Shown here: piece by piece, positions 1-8,041 of the stretch
Layout of the letters: the number at the start of each line of letters is the position of its first letter
Numbering within the stretch: position 1 is the first letter of the stretch
Assembly (NCBI RefSeq): GCF_030295915.1
Contig: NZ_AP027361.1
Location: 2,542,001-2,606,000, forward strand
DNA length: 64,000 nt
Reading direction: 5' to 3'
From: Thalassotalea sediminis
GTDB taxonomy: Bacteria; Pseudomonadota; Gammaproteobacteria; Enterobacterales; Alteromonadaceae
Translations under genes and position numbers: made by a program
The notes under the pieces: generated by a model
Databases searched by the model: none
What the model saw: the letters and a program-made list of their open reading frames with translations, nothing else
Told to the model about the DNA's origin: nothing

Positions 1-882
1 AACTAAAAACACTAACTTGTCGCGATTTTTTTTACTATAAAGTACTGGCGGCATAAAACTGGGCTCTTTAGCAATGTAACTAATCTTTGCTTTTTGTTGG
101 TCGCCAGCATCACTATCTAACATTACAGTTTGGCCTATTTTCAGCGTTGAGAGTTGCTGCTGTGGTAAATAAAATCTCACCTTAACCTGAGAGGTACTCG
201 TTATTGCCGCAATCGGTTGACCTTGGGAAACAAACTCTCCTTCACGAAAATACACTTGCTCAACAGTTCCCTCATTGCCTGCAATAATATTTCTACGATC
301 TAACTGCCATTGAGCAAGCGATTTTTGTGCTATTGCCTGTTCTACTGCCGCAAATGCTGCTGTAATAGCTGCTCCTCTAGCAGGTAATTTTTGTGAAATG
401 AGTCCTTGTTGAATTTCTTCGACTTTTGCTCTTGCAGCTTGATATTCAGCACTCGCATGGTCAAGTTCTGCTTGTGATGTAAGATTTTGTTTTAATAATG
501 CTTTTTGCCTTTCAAAGATGCGTTGAGCTTCATCAGTTATAACTTGTTGAGCCCTAAGCGCTTTCTCACTAACAGCAAGTTCTTCTGGCCTTTGTCCTGA
601 TAATAAATTTTCATACTCTGCTCGCCTTTGTTCTACAAGGCGAGTTGTTCGCGTGAGCGCTATTTTCTGCGCCTCATTATCTAACGAAGCAACAGTTAAC
701 GTCGCATTTACTGGCATTCCTTCTTTGAGTGATGAGTGCGATAAATATCCAGATTCTGGCGTAATTACATAATAATTTATTGCTTCGATATACCCGGTGA
801 GCGATTGCTTTTTAACTGCTTGTTCACAGCCAAATGATAGCGTTAAAAACAACAGTAAAATTAGCAAGCTTAGCTTTGACAT
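1..882 (-). CDS. HlyD-family efflux adaptor lipoprotein (3' end beyond window)
   Basis: Periplasmic adaptor (membrane fusion protein) linking an inner-membrane exporter to an outer-membrane channel. The reading frame is open from the ATG at 882 to the window edge, 294 codons. It starts with a lipoprotein signal ending in LSFGC (Cys19), then a short beta/lipoyl half, a long Gln/Ala/Glu-rich coiled coil (about residues 80-190), a second lipoyl half (NIIAGNEGTV) and the beta-barrel region ending FMPPVLYSKKNRDKLVFLV. That ending is typical of adaptors paired with ABC-2 exporters (YbhG/YhiI type). Partner genes would lie to the left, outside the window. The family is clear; the substrate is unknown. 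Confidence 0.85.
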   Translation of the reverse strand, partial: MSKLSLLILLLFLTLSFGCEQAVKKQSLTGYIEAINYYVITPESGYLSHSSLKEGMPVNATLTVASLDNEAQKIALTRTTRLVEQRRAEYENLLSGQRPEELAVSEKALRAQQVITDEAQRIFERQKALLKQNLTSQAELDHASAEYQAARAKVEEIQQGLISQKLPARGAAITAAFAAVEQAIAQKSLAQWQLDRRNIIAGNEGTVEQVYFREGEFVSQGQPIAAITSTSQVKVRFYLPQQQLSTLKIGQTVMLDSDAGDQQKAKISYIAKEPSFMPPVLYSKKNRDKLVFLV

Positions 883-979
883 TCTCTTTCCTTATTTTTA
901 TGAAAACTAACAATTATTATTTACCGTTATCAAGCGTAAAGTTATCGTAGTAGCTTGCACTTATGTTCCTTTTAGATCT

Positions 980-2563
980 TTAATCACTAACGTCTGGCAT
1001 GCCTTGCGTAATGAGTTCAGATACAGGTATTGCGACAATGTGATATATATTACGACCATGTTCATTCTTATCTGGTATCATTACCGCACGAATATATAAG
1101 TAATTATGCCCTTGTATTCGATCAAATTTAGTAAAGCGCTGTACTAACTGACCAAGTCCACAACTATGTTTGATTGAATCAAAATCCTGCTGCGACATAA
1201 ATTCAGTGATGTGATCTGTCTCAATATTTATTTCAATATGCGCATGTTTATTGATCCGTAATAACTTACCGTCTTCATCTACAACAATAAATGGTACAGG
1301 AAACTTATTCGAAGATTCGATATGTTTTCGTGGAGGTAATCGCGATTGAAACCCTTCAAACGCATTGACTAACATTACTAACTTGCCTGATGATTCATCG
1401 ATTCGCGGTAACTGCATACATAATACTTTTTTCGCGTCACCACTTGGAAAAAAGTCCCACTCTGAGCTAATTTCTTCTTCACCAGCTTGCAACCTTCTTT
1501 GGTAACTTTGTAGCCGTGTTTTTACCAAGTAACTCATGCCTGAAAAATCACGCTCTTCTAATTCTTTTTTTGAAGATGCCTGCCAAAATTCTAACGCACT
1601 TCTGTTTGCCCATTTAATGCTGTTATTTTCAAAATCCCAGATCCAAGAAGGGTGTGGTCGTGCCTCTAGTTGAAATCGTTCGTTTTGCGTAAAAGGAAGG
1701 CATAATTGATTACAAGGATTGTTACTCTTATTGTTCGTATAGCCTTCAATCCAGTTGGCTAATGCATCCTCTTTAACTCCCTTACTGAACAAAAAACCTT
1801 GTCCATGAACAGCGCCAGCTTCAAGCAATACAGAACGCACCATACAGGTTTCTATGCCCTCAACCACACAACGCATACCTAAATCACTACTTAATTGTAA
1901 GATTGAATTTACGCCCGCCATACTGGTTTTATCGTTAATCAATTGAGACGTTAACGAATAATCAATTTTGATCTCGGAGAATACTCCTAATCTTATCGTT
2001 TCGAGTGTAGAAAAGCCGGTCCAAAAATCATCCACGGCAAGTAAAATACCGTACTCATGTAATTTTTGCAGATTATTGACACTATTTTCACCAAAGATCC
2101 CTGCGGTTTCTGTTACTTCTAAAACAATTTTACTCATATCAACTTCATATGCGTTAGCAATACGAATAATATGATTTGCGAATTTTTCTCGACATAAATC
2201 GTTAGCCGAAATATTTAACGAAAAGTGTATGTCAGGAGCAACTCCCTGAATACTAGAGAGCAGCGTTAAAACTCGTTCAAATAAGTGGAGTGTCAGAACA
2301 TGACATTGTTTTTCTTTTTCTAACAAAGGGATAAAATGGTACGGTAATAAATCACCATATTCAGGATGGTGCCAGCGTGCCAAAAACTCAAACCCAACCA
2401 ATTCGAAACTTTCCAAATCTACTTGTGCTTGCGCAACTAAATAAAATTGGTCTTTTTCTATAGCACTTAACACTTGCTCCAGAGTAAATTGAGGCACTGC
2501 TATCCCTAAGTTTGTCGCTAATTTATTGCCACTTTCTTTATTATTTTGACTGGTATCTCGCAT
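980..2563 (-). CDS. EAL-domain protein with C-terminal PAS-like region
   Basis: Cyclic-di-GMP phosphodiesterase-type protein of 527 residues. The EAL domain covers about residues 25-270 and keeps the signature EFLAR (59-63), SLNIS, LEVTET, IKID and VVEGIET. The loop-6 motif is DDFWTG (178-183) where the family has DDFGTG, so activity may be altered. A PAS-like region follows (about 300-510, with HPSWIWDFENNSIKWANRS). No signal peptide or membrane segment is seen, so it is probably cytoplasmic. I start at the ATG at 2563 because a GAGG box lies six bases upstream. An upstream in-frame TTG at 2617 would add 18 residues but has no well-placed ribosome site. Function by family; target pathway unknown. 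Confidence 0.8.
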   Translation of the reverse strand: MRDTSQNNKESGNKLATNLGIAVPQFTLEQVLSAIEKDQFYLVAQAQVDLESFELVGFEFLARWHHPEYGDLLPYHFIPLLEKEKQCHVLTLHLFERVLTLLSSIQGVAPDIHFSLNISANDLCREKFANHIIRIANAYEVDMSKIVLEVTETAGIFGENSVNNLQKLHEYGILLAVDDFWTGFSTLETIRLGVFSEIKIDYSLTSQLINDKTSMAGVNSILQLSSDLGMRCVVEGIETCMVRSVLLEAGAVHGQGFLFSKGVKEDALANWIEGYTNNKSNNPCNQLCLPFTQNERFQLEARPHPSWIWDFENNSIKWANRSALEFWQASSKKELEERDFSGMSYLVKTRLQSYQRRLQAGEEEISSEWDFFPSGDAKKVLCMQLPRIDESSGKLVMLVNAFEGFQSRLPPRKHIESSNKFPVPFIVVDEDGKLLRINKHAHIEINIETDHITEFMSQQDFDSIKHSCGLGQLVQRFTKFDRIQGHNYLYIRAVMIPDKNEHGRNIYHIVAIPVSELITQGMPDVSD

Positions 2564-2627
2564 GTTATGCCTCACAACAACTATTTTTTCTTCTAAGGAT
2601 AGCTTGTCTCTACTCAATTGTGTAACG

Positions 2628-2786
2628 CTACCCCATTATCATAAACCGCTCAAGCAATACCATGATTTGCCCTGCACCATCATGTACACTGCTACTAAAA
2701 TTTACCGTATGCACCTTCCAACCATCTTGCACGTACTTGTGTAAAATGCTGCCCAGATCCTCAGGTACATGACCATTTATTGACAT
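2628..2786 (-). pseudogene. Relic of a small DUF4177-like protein
   Basis: A minus-strand frame of about 53 residues has the DUF4177-like pattern: a short beta strand, an LGSILHKYVQDGW helix with the conserved GW, then strands ending in VLLER. It has no ribosome site at its only plausible ATG (2786). The residues upstream of this ATG in the same frame are the antisense of the neighbouring acetyltransferase relic, so the 5' end appears lost. Family assignment is tentative and made by eye. Confidence 0.35.
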
Positions 2787-2795
2787 TGAATATAT

Positions 2796-3047
2796 GTGCG
2801 AACAAAAACTAATGGCATCTCTAACGAGGTAATTGCAACCGTAACGTTGTTGGCGATTTGGCTGCAATCGCAAGGCTTAGGATTAGGATTAGGGAAAATG
2901 CTAGTGAAGCAAGCTGCAGTCTGGGCAATAGCGCGCGACTGTCGATTATTACACTTAGAAGTTTTTGACAATAACACCTATGCCAAAGGCTTTTATCAAA
3001 ACTTAGGGGTTAAATCTAAAATACTTAATATGATCAAACCTATATAA
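2796..3047 (+). pseudogene. GNAT acetyltransferase C-terminal relic
   Basis: The plus-strand frame encodes the C-terminal half of a GNAT N-acetyltransferase: an acetyl-CoA-binding turn (QGLGLGLGKMLV) and the following FDNNTYAKGFYQNLGVK segment, with the FYxxxGF-like motif of the family. The N-terminal half is absent. The only available start is a GTG with no ribosome site. It is divergent to the DUF4177-like relic, and both lack their 5' ends, which suggests one deletion between them. Confidence 0.5.
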
Positions 3048-3068
3048 AATATGGGTTGAAAAAAAGCG

Positions 3069-3125
3069 CTTGTAAAAACGTGTGTAATCACAAGAGAGGC
3101 GGAAATTACCTAAACAAGCGCTAAA
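3069..3125 (-). terminator. Putative terminator of the 3-hydroxybutyrate operon
   Basis: On the minus strand AGCGCTTGT pairs with ACAAGCGCT about 40 bases further on, followed by a run of T. It lies just after the scoB stop codon. The long loop makes it a moderate candidate. Confidence 0.5.
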
Positions 3126-3138
3126 ATCAAATGAAATG

Positions 3139-3795
3139 CTACAATTGCATTTCCTTTACCTGATCACTTACAACTAACTCGCCTTGTGTTAACGATTGAA
3201 TTTGTTCAATCGACACACCCGGTGCATATTCAAGTAAGTGGAATTTTCCATCAATAATTTCAAGGTAGGCTAAATCCGTTAATACCTTTTTGATACAACC
3301 TTTACCGGTTAGCGGTAACGTGCAATTAGCCAGTAATTTAGATTCACCATGCTTTGACGCATGTGTCATAGTTACGATGATATTGTCAGCACCAGCGACT
3401 AAATCCATCGCACCGCCCATCCCCTTAATTAATTTTCCAGGGATCATATAAGAGGCGATATTACCGTGAACATCAACTTCAAACGCCCCTAATACCGTTA
3501 AATCAACATGACCACCACGGATCATGGCAAAGGATTCAGCACTCGAAAATATTGATGCGCCTTTTACCACTGTTACCGTTTGCTTACCTGCATTGATAAG
3601 ATCAGCGTCAATTTCATCTTCCGTAGGAAATTGTCCCATACCTAGCAAGCCGTTTTCCGATTGTAACATCACTTCCATATTGTCTGGTACGTAGTTTGCC
3701 ACCAAGGTTGGAATGCCAATACCTAAATTTACATAAAAGCCATCTTGTAACTCTTGTGCAACACGTTTTGCCATTTGTTCTCGCGTTAATGCCAT
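3139..3795 (-). CDS. scoB: 3-oxoacid CoA-transferase subunit B
   Basis: Beta subunit of the CoA-transferase that moves CoA from succinyl-CoA (or acetyl-CoA) to acetoacetate, giving acetoacetyl-CoA. The protein has 218 residues, the usual length, and contains the SENG motif (46-49), whose Glu47 is the expected catalytic glutamate that forms the enzyme-CoA thioester, and the GGAMDLVAG segment. The ATG at 3795 is chosen because an AGGGG box precedes it and the product then starts MALTREQMAKRVA, as in homologues. A longer frame would overlap scoA. It follows scoA by 10 bases and closes the operon that starts with the GntP permease. Cytoplasmic. Confidence 0.93.
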   Translation of the reverse strand: MALTREQMAKRVAQELQDGFYVNLGIGIPTLVANYVPDNMEVMLQSENGLLGMGQFPTEDEIDADLINAGKQTVTVVKGASIFSSAESFAMIRGGHVDLTVLGAFEVDVHGNIASYMIPGKLIKGMGGAMDLVAGADNIIVTMTHASKHGESKLLANCTLPLTGKGCIKKVLTDLAYLEIIDGKFHLLEYAPGVSIEQIQSLTQGELVVSDQVKEMQL

Positions 3796-3805
3796 TTTAA
3801 TTCCC

Positions 3806-4507
3806 CTACCCTTGCCTAACGGTGCGTTGTTCAATGCGTTTTTCAAATTGTCCTTGAATTAGTCGATCAACATAAATTCCTGGTGTATGGATCTCATCCG
3901 GATCTAACTCGCCTGCAGGTACAATCTCTTCTACCTCTACCACAGTAATTTTCCCTGCTGTTGCCGCCATGGGGTTAAAGTTACGGGCTGTTTTGCGATA
4001 AACCAAATTACCATAAGTATCGGCTTTCCAAGCTTTAACAATGGCAAAATCACCGGTAATACTTTCTTCCATAATGTAAGGGCGACCATTAAATTCACGT
4101 ACTTCTTTTCCGTCACCGACAGGTGTTCCATAACCAGTTGCAGTAAAAAATGCAGGTATCCCCGCACCACCAGCACGCATCTTTTCTGCAAGTGTGCCTT
4201 GAGGTGTCAATTCAACCGTTAACTCACCATTTAGCATTTGTCGCTCAAACTCGGCATTTTCTCCTACATAAGAAGCCACAATTTTACTAATTTGACGATC
4301 TGCTAACAAAACGCCTAAGCCAAAACCATCTACGCCACAATTGTTCGAAACGACGGTTAAACCTGTAGTACCTTGTCGCTTAATTTCATTGATTAAGTTT
4401 TCAGGAATACCACATAAGCCAAAACCACCAGCGATAATGGTCATATTATCTTCAAGGCCAGCCATGGCTTCTTCGTAGCTAGCGACCACTTTATTAAATC
4501 CAGACAT
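3806..4507 (-). CDS. scoA: 3-oxoacid CoA-transferase subunit A
   Basis: Alpha subunit of the acetoacetate CoA-transferase, 233 residues. It shows the CoA-binding glycine-rich segment [10 protein letters not shown] near the N terminus, then [11 protein letters not shown] and [13 protein letters not shown], all typical of the family. Start at the ATG at 4507 with AGGAG seven bases upstream; this lies within the last codons of bdhA's intergenic junction, so the genes are tightly packed. Together with ScoB it activates the acetoacetate made by the dehydrogenase encoded just upstream, feeding acetyl-CoA metabolism. Confidence 0.93.
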   Translation of the reverse strand: MSGFNKVVASYEEAMAGLEDNMTIIAGGFGLCGIPENLINEIKRQGTTGLTVVSNNCGVDGFGLGVLLADRQISKIVASYVGENAEFERQMLNGELTVELTPQGTLAEKMRAGGAGIPAFFTATGYGTPVGDGKEVREFNGRPYIMEESITGDFAIVKAWKADTYGNLVYRKTARNFNPMAATAGKITVVEVEEIVPAGELDPDEIHTPGIYVDRLIQGQFEKRIEQRTVRQG

Positions 4508-4515
4508 AATGACTC

Positions 4516-5283
4516 CTATTTCACCGTCCAACCGCCATCAAGCACAAGCGCTTGGCCGGTCATATTTTTTGCTTCATTACTGGCAAGAAATTGCACTGTT
4601 GCAGCGATTTCTTCCATGTCAATAAACGATTTTTTCGGCATTGGTGCCAACATTATTTTTTCAATCACCTCATCTTCGCTAATGCCATGTTCTTTTGCTT
4701 GATCGGCAATTTGCTTTTCGACTAAGGGCGTTTTTACATAGGCAGGACAAATCGTATTGATGGTAATATCACAATCACTCGTTTCTAACGCTATTACCTT
4801 AGAAAAACCAATTAAACCGTGCTTTGCAGCGACATAAGCGGACTTATAGGGCGACGCCACCAACCCATGAATTGAGCCAATATTAATAATTCGACCAAAG
4901 CCTTGTTCTCGCATTCTAGGTAACACAGCTTTACACGTTCTAGCAGGCCCGGTGAGTAACACGTCAACTATCTTTTGCCAAACGTTCATTGGAAATTCTT
5001 CTAGTCGTGAAACATGCTGAATTCCGGCATTGTTGACTAGTACATCAATGGGTGTGCCATTAAGCGACGTCATTAGTTGTTCAATATCAGTATCACTGGT
5101 GACATCAAGTTTAAATGCTTTAACAGCAATGCCTTGTGCTGCAAAAGCTTGTTGCGCTTTTTGTACAGCTTCTTCACTTACATCGGTGATGATCACATTG
5201 GCACCTAAGTTCGCTAATTGCTGAGCAATATTAAACCCAATACCACTAGCAGCACCTGTAATTAATACAGATTTATTTTTCAT
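4516..5283 (-). CDS. bdhA: 3-hydroxybutyrate dehydrogenase (SDR family)
   Basis: Short-chain dehydrogenase of 255 residues oxidising (R)-3-hydroxybutyrate to acetoacetate with NAD+. It has the cofactor motif TGAASGIG (9-16), NNAG (84-87), and the catalytic Ser137, Tyr150 and Lys154 (YVAAK). The segment [23 protein letters not shown] and the LVEKQI lid match bacterial 3-hydroxybutyrate dehydrogenases rather than generic SDRs. Immediately upstream of scoAB and downstream of the exported esterase and the permease, which supports the substrate. Ribosome site: GAGT before the ATG at 5283 is weak but the start matches homologues. Confidence 0.92.
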   Translation of the reverse strand: MKNKSVLITGAASGIGFNIAQQLANLGANVIITDVSEEAVQKAQQAFAAQGIAVKAFKLDVTSDTDIEQLMTSLNGTPIDVLVNNAGIQHVSRLEEFPMNVWQKIVDVLLTGPARTCKAVLPRMREQGFGRIINIGSIHGLVASPYKSAYVAAKHGLIGFSKVIALETSDCDITINTICPAYVKTPLVEKQIADQAKEHGISEDEVIEKIMLAPMPKKSFIDMEEIAATVQFLASNEAKNMTGQALVLDGGWTVK

Positions 5284-5299
5284 TTTTTTACTCCAGAAA

Positions 5300-6463
5300 T
5301 TACTCTGCTAGAAAATCGCTCAACACTTTCGCTTTTTGACTAATGGTGAATAAACCATCTAAGTGGCCCCACATACCATTTATTTCTTCGTAATGGCTAT
5401 TTTCGCCAATAAGATCGTGAGCTTTTTTCGCCATTTCTGGATAAAGTAATAAGTCATTTGTTGCCGGTAGAAATAGTGATTTCGCTTTAACTTTTGCTAA
5501 ACTTGCTGCTAAGTCATTGTTATGACCTGCAATAAAAAGTTGGCTTGCTCTTACCAAATACAAAATATGGTTCGCATCCATGGAGTTAACACGTGCTTTA
5601 GCTGCACCGTATAACCAATCAACGACAGGAAAAGTCGCGTTAATATCGTTTAGCGCACCATCAATGATGTTTTGATGTTTAGGGTTAGAGGCGTTAAAAA
5701 TAGCGGGGTGCATTGCTTCTTGTGTAATGGTAGCTAAAGAGAGCATTAACCCAGTATTAGGAGCTGTTCCCTGATAATAATCGCCATTATTCCACAAGGG
5801 ATCTTGTTTAATTGGCGCTGCCCATTTTTCAAGTCCAGCAACAAGCCAAGCATCAGATTGACCTAATCCAATCACAGAAACCATACGCTCAACCATATCA
5901 GGATATGTAACCGCCCATTCGAGCGACTGCATTGACCCCATCGATGCACCAACAACAGCATGCAACTTTTTAATTCCTAAGCTTTCCACTAACGCTTTTT
6001 GTACATTGACAAAGTCACGAATAGTGACAACAGGAAAAGATAATCCATAAGGTTTACCTGTATCAGGGTTTATACTTGCAGGCCCTGTAGTTATAACGTT
6101 CTTATCAAATGCACTTGCATTGACTAAAGTATCAGAGCTAATAACATAATACTTATCAGTATCAATGGCTTTGCCTGGTCCGATAATACTGTCCCAATAC
6201 CCGGGCATCGCATCTTGTTTAGTGTATTTGCCTGCGGCATGTGAATTTCCTGTAAAGTAATGCGTGATTAAAATGGCATTAGACTTTTCTTCATTAAGGG
6301 TGCCATAAGCTTCCCATCCTACATTCACCTGCTTAATTGTTTTGCCATTAAACGTAGTAAAGTTATCAAGTGTAAACTTTTGCTTTTCAACCATAAGATC
6401 CGCTGCAGATAGAGCACAGGAGCAAACAAGCAAGAATGTACAAACATAAAATCTAAAGTTCAT
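5300..6463 (-). CDS. Exported MetX-like alpha/beta-hydrolase (putative esterase)
   Basis: The 387-residue protein resembles homoserine O-acetyltransferases (MetX fold) but begins with a signal peptide (MNFRFYVCTFLLVCSCALSA), so it should act in the periplasm and not in methionine synthesis. A catalytic triad is visible: Ser174 in GASMGSMQ, Asp337 in ATNDLLL and His367 in MWGHLDG. Family knowledge puts such proteins among esterases. Lying between a permease and 3-hydroxybutyrate dehydrogenase, I infer that it releases 3-hydroxybutyrate from an ester or oligomer in the periplasm. The substrate is not proven by sequence. Confidence 0.8.
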   Translation of the reverse strand: MNFRFYVCTFLLVCSCALSAADLMVEKQKFTLDNFTTFNGKTIKQVNVGWEAYGTLNEEKSNAILITHYFTGNSHAAGKYTKQDAMPGYWDSIIGPGKAIDTDKYYVISSDTLVNASAFDKNVITTGPASINPDTGKPYGLSFPVVTIRDFVNVQKALVESLGIKKLHAVVGASMGSMQSLEWAVTYPDMVERMVSVIGLGQSDAWLVAGLEKWAAPIKQDPLWNNGDYYQGTAPNTGLMLSLATITQEAMHPAIFNASNPKHQNIIDGALNDINATFPVVDWLYGAAKARVNSMDANHILYLVRASQLFIAGHNNDLAASLAKVKAKSLFLPATNDLLLYPEMAKKAHDLIGENSHYEEINGMWGHLDGLFTISQKAKVLSDFLAE

Positions 6464-6481
6464 GATATAAGTCTCTTTTTC

Positions 6482-7777
6482 TTAAAATAATATAAATAAA
6501 CTAATGGCAAGTATTAAGCCTATCAAAGGGACTATCCCTGTCATAGCAAACATCGACCAATAAGCACTAGCATGCGTTTCTTTACAAATAGCGCGTATCG
6601 TTGTTACTACGTAACCATTATGTGGCAAGGTATCTAAAGCACCAGAACTAATCGCAACTACACGATGCAATTGTTCGGGGTCAACGCCCTGATCTAAGTA
6701 ATGAGGCGCTAATAAAGGCAGCGCAATAGCTTGTCCTCCAGATGCTGAGCCCGTTAAACCAGCAATAACTGTAACTGCTACAGCTGCGCCAATTAATTCA
6801 TTTCCGGGTACTTGCGTCATAATATCGACTGCAAGTTGAAAGCCGTCAGTTGATTTTGCCACGGCGCCAAAACCTACTACCGCGGCTGTATTACCAATGG
6901 CAATTAAAGCACCATTGGTACCATCAGACACAGCATTAGCAAGATGATGAAAATGCTTATTGTTAATAATCAAAATACTGAGTACACCGCCTGCTAACGC
7001 GATAATTAAGGCGTTGTGACCAAATTCATGATGCAAAGTAAAAGAAAGGCCAAGGACTACTAGCAATGGAATAACACCGGTAATTGGGTGCGGATAATCA
7101 CGTTCTGGTATCTCTGGGTCGTCGTCACGATGTTCAAACACTTCCCCATTCGCAATTGCTTTTCGAATTAGGCGATTTAGCCACCAATAGCCAAATAACG
7201 CCATAAAAACTGCAACAACCAAACTGACTTCCCAGCCAGCATAAGGTGTTGTACCCAAATACTTTATAGGGATCCAATTCTGGATTTCAGGCGAACCAGC
7301 AGATGTCATGGTAAAAGTAACAGAACCAAATGCCAACGTCGCGGGTATAAATCGCCGAGGTAGATTGGCATCCTTAAACAAACTAAGCGCCATAGGATAA
7401 ACAGAGAAAGCAACTACGAATAAATTTACACCGCCATATGTTAAAATCGCACAAGCTGCTACTACTGCAAATACGGCTCTTTTCATACCAAGCTTATTTA
7501 CAATATAGCGAGCAACGCTGTCTGCCGCTCCCGTGTCTTCCATAAATTTGCCAAACAAAGAGCCAAGCAAAAACATGAAAAACCATGCGGCAATAAAACT
7601 AGTAAAGCCCGTCATATATGTACTGACAAAATGTGTATCCCCTGTCAGTATTGCCATACCGTTTGTCAGCGCAACAATCAGTGCGCACAACGGGGCACTG
7701 ATGAATAAGTTCATCCCCCGCATGGTAAGGATAACGAGCAATACAAGCCCCCCTACCAAGCCAATCATACTTATCAT
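6482..7777 (-). CDS. GntP-family permease, probable 3-hydroxybutyrate carrier
   Basis: Inner-membrane symporter of 431 residues with about 11-12 hydrophobic segments and the GntP-family features AYGGVNLFVVAFSVYP, GSVTFTMTSAGSPEIQN and the DTLPHNGYVV motif near residue 385. GntP-type carriers next to bdhA are known from other proteobacteria (for example Pseudomonas), so 3-hydroxybutyrate or a related short hydroxyacid is the likely cargo; gluconate is the alternative. It is the first gene of the five-gene minus-strand operon. ATG at 7777 with an AGGA box in front. Confidence 0.85.
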   Translation of the reverse strand: MISMIGLVGGLVLLVILTMRGMNLFISAPLCALIVALTNGMAILTGDTHFVSTYMTGFTSFIAAWFFMFLLGSLFGKFMEDTGAADSVARYIVNKLGMKRAVFAVVAACAILTYGGVNLFVVAFSVYPMALSLFKDANLPRRFIPATLAFGSVTFTMTSAGSPEIQNWIPIKYLGTTPYAGWEVSLVVAVFMALFGYWWLNRLIRKAIANGEVFEHRDDDPEIPERDYPHPITGVIPLLVVLGLSFTLHHEFGHNALIIALAGGVLSILIINNKHFHHLANAVSDGTNGALIAIGNTAAVVGFGAVAKSTDGFQLAVDIMTQVPGNELIGAAVAVTVIAGLTGSASGGQAIALPLLAPHYLDQGVDPEQLHRVVAISSGALDTLPHNGYVVTTIRAICKETHASAYWSMFAMTGIVPLIGLILAISLFILF

Positions 7778-8041
7778 AGTCGTTCCTGCGTAATATTAGA
7801 GTTAACGTTTGACTGAAAACATATTTGACTCACAACGCTGGGTAGTCTTGGCACAGAATGGTTTATTGATAAACTGGCTTAAAACTACAATTTCATTATT
7901 AAACGCGACGAAGAAAATAGGTATAGTACTTAAGTACCACATACAGATGGATTAGCTTCGACTAGATTAGAAAGCGACTGAAAAATAATCACAACAATAA
8001 CTAAAAACATAAAGACAAGAACAATATCCATCGGGGGAAGT
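7778..8041. promoter_or_regulatory. Divergent promoter region with a perfect palindrome
   Basis: This 264-base gap separates the permease operon (leftward) from the TonB-dependent receptor (rightward) and must hold both promoters. A perfect 12-base palindrome, GTACTTAAGTAC, lies at 7926-7937 and could be an operator. The receptor start has a strong GGGGG ribosome site. No adjacent classical activator gene of the HbcR type is present. Confidence 0.5.

Noticed and set aside
2777-2977. Minus-strand frame over the GNAT relic
   Set aside because: Antisense shadow of the acetyltransferase fragment with no protein-like pattern.
7845-7885. Sigma-54 promoter before the permease operon or receptor
   Set aside because: TTGGCAC is present near 7848 but the -12 GC element is missing at the required spacing.
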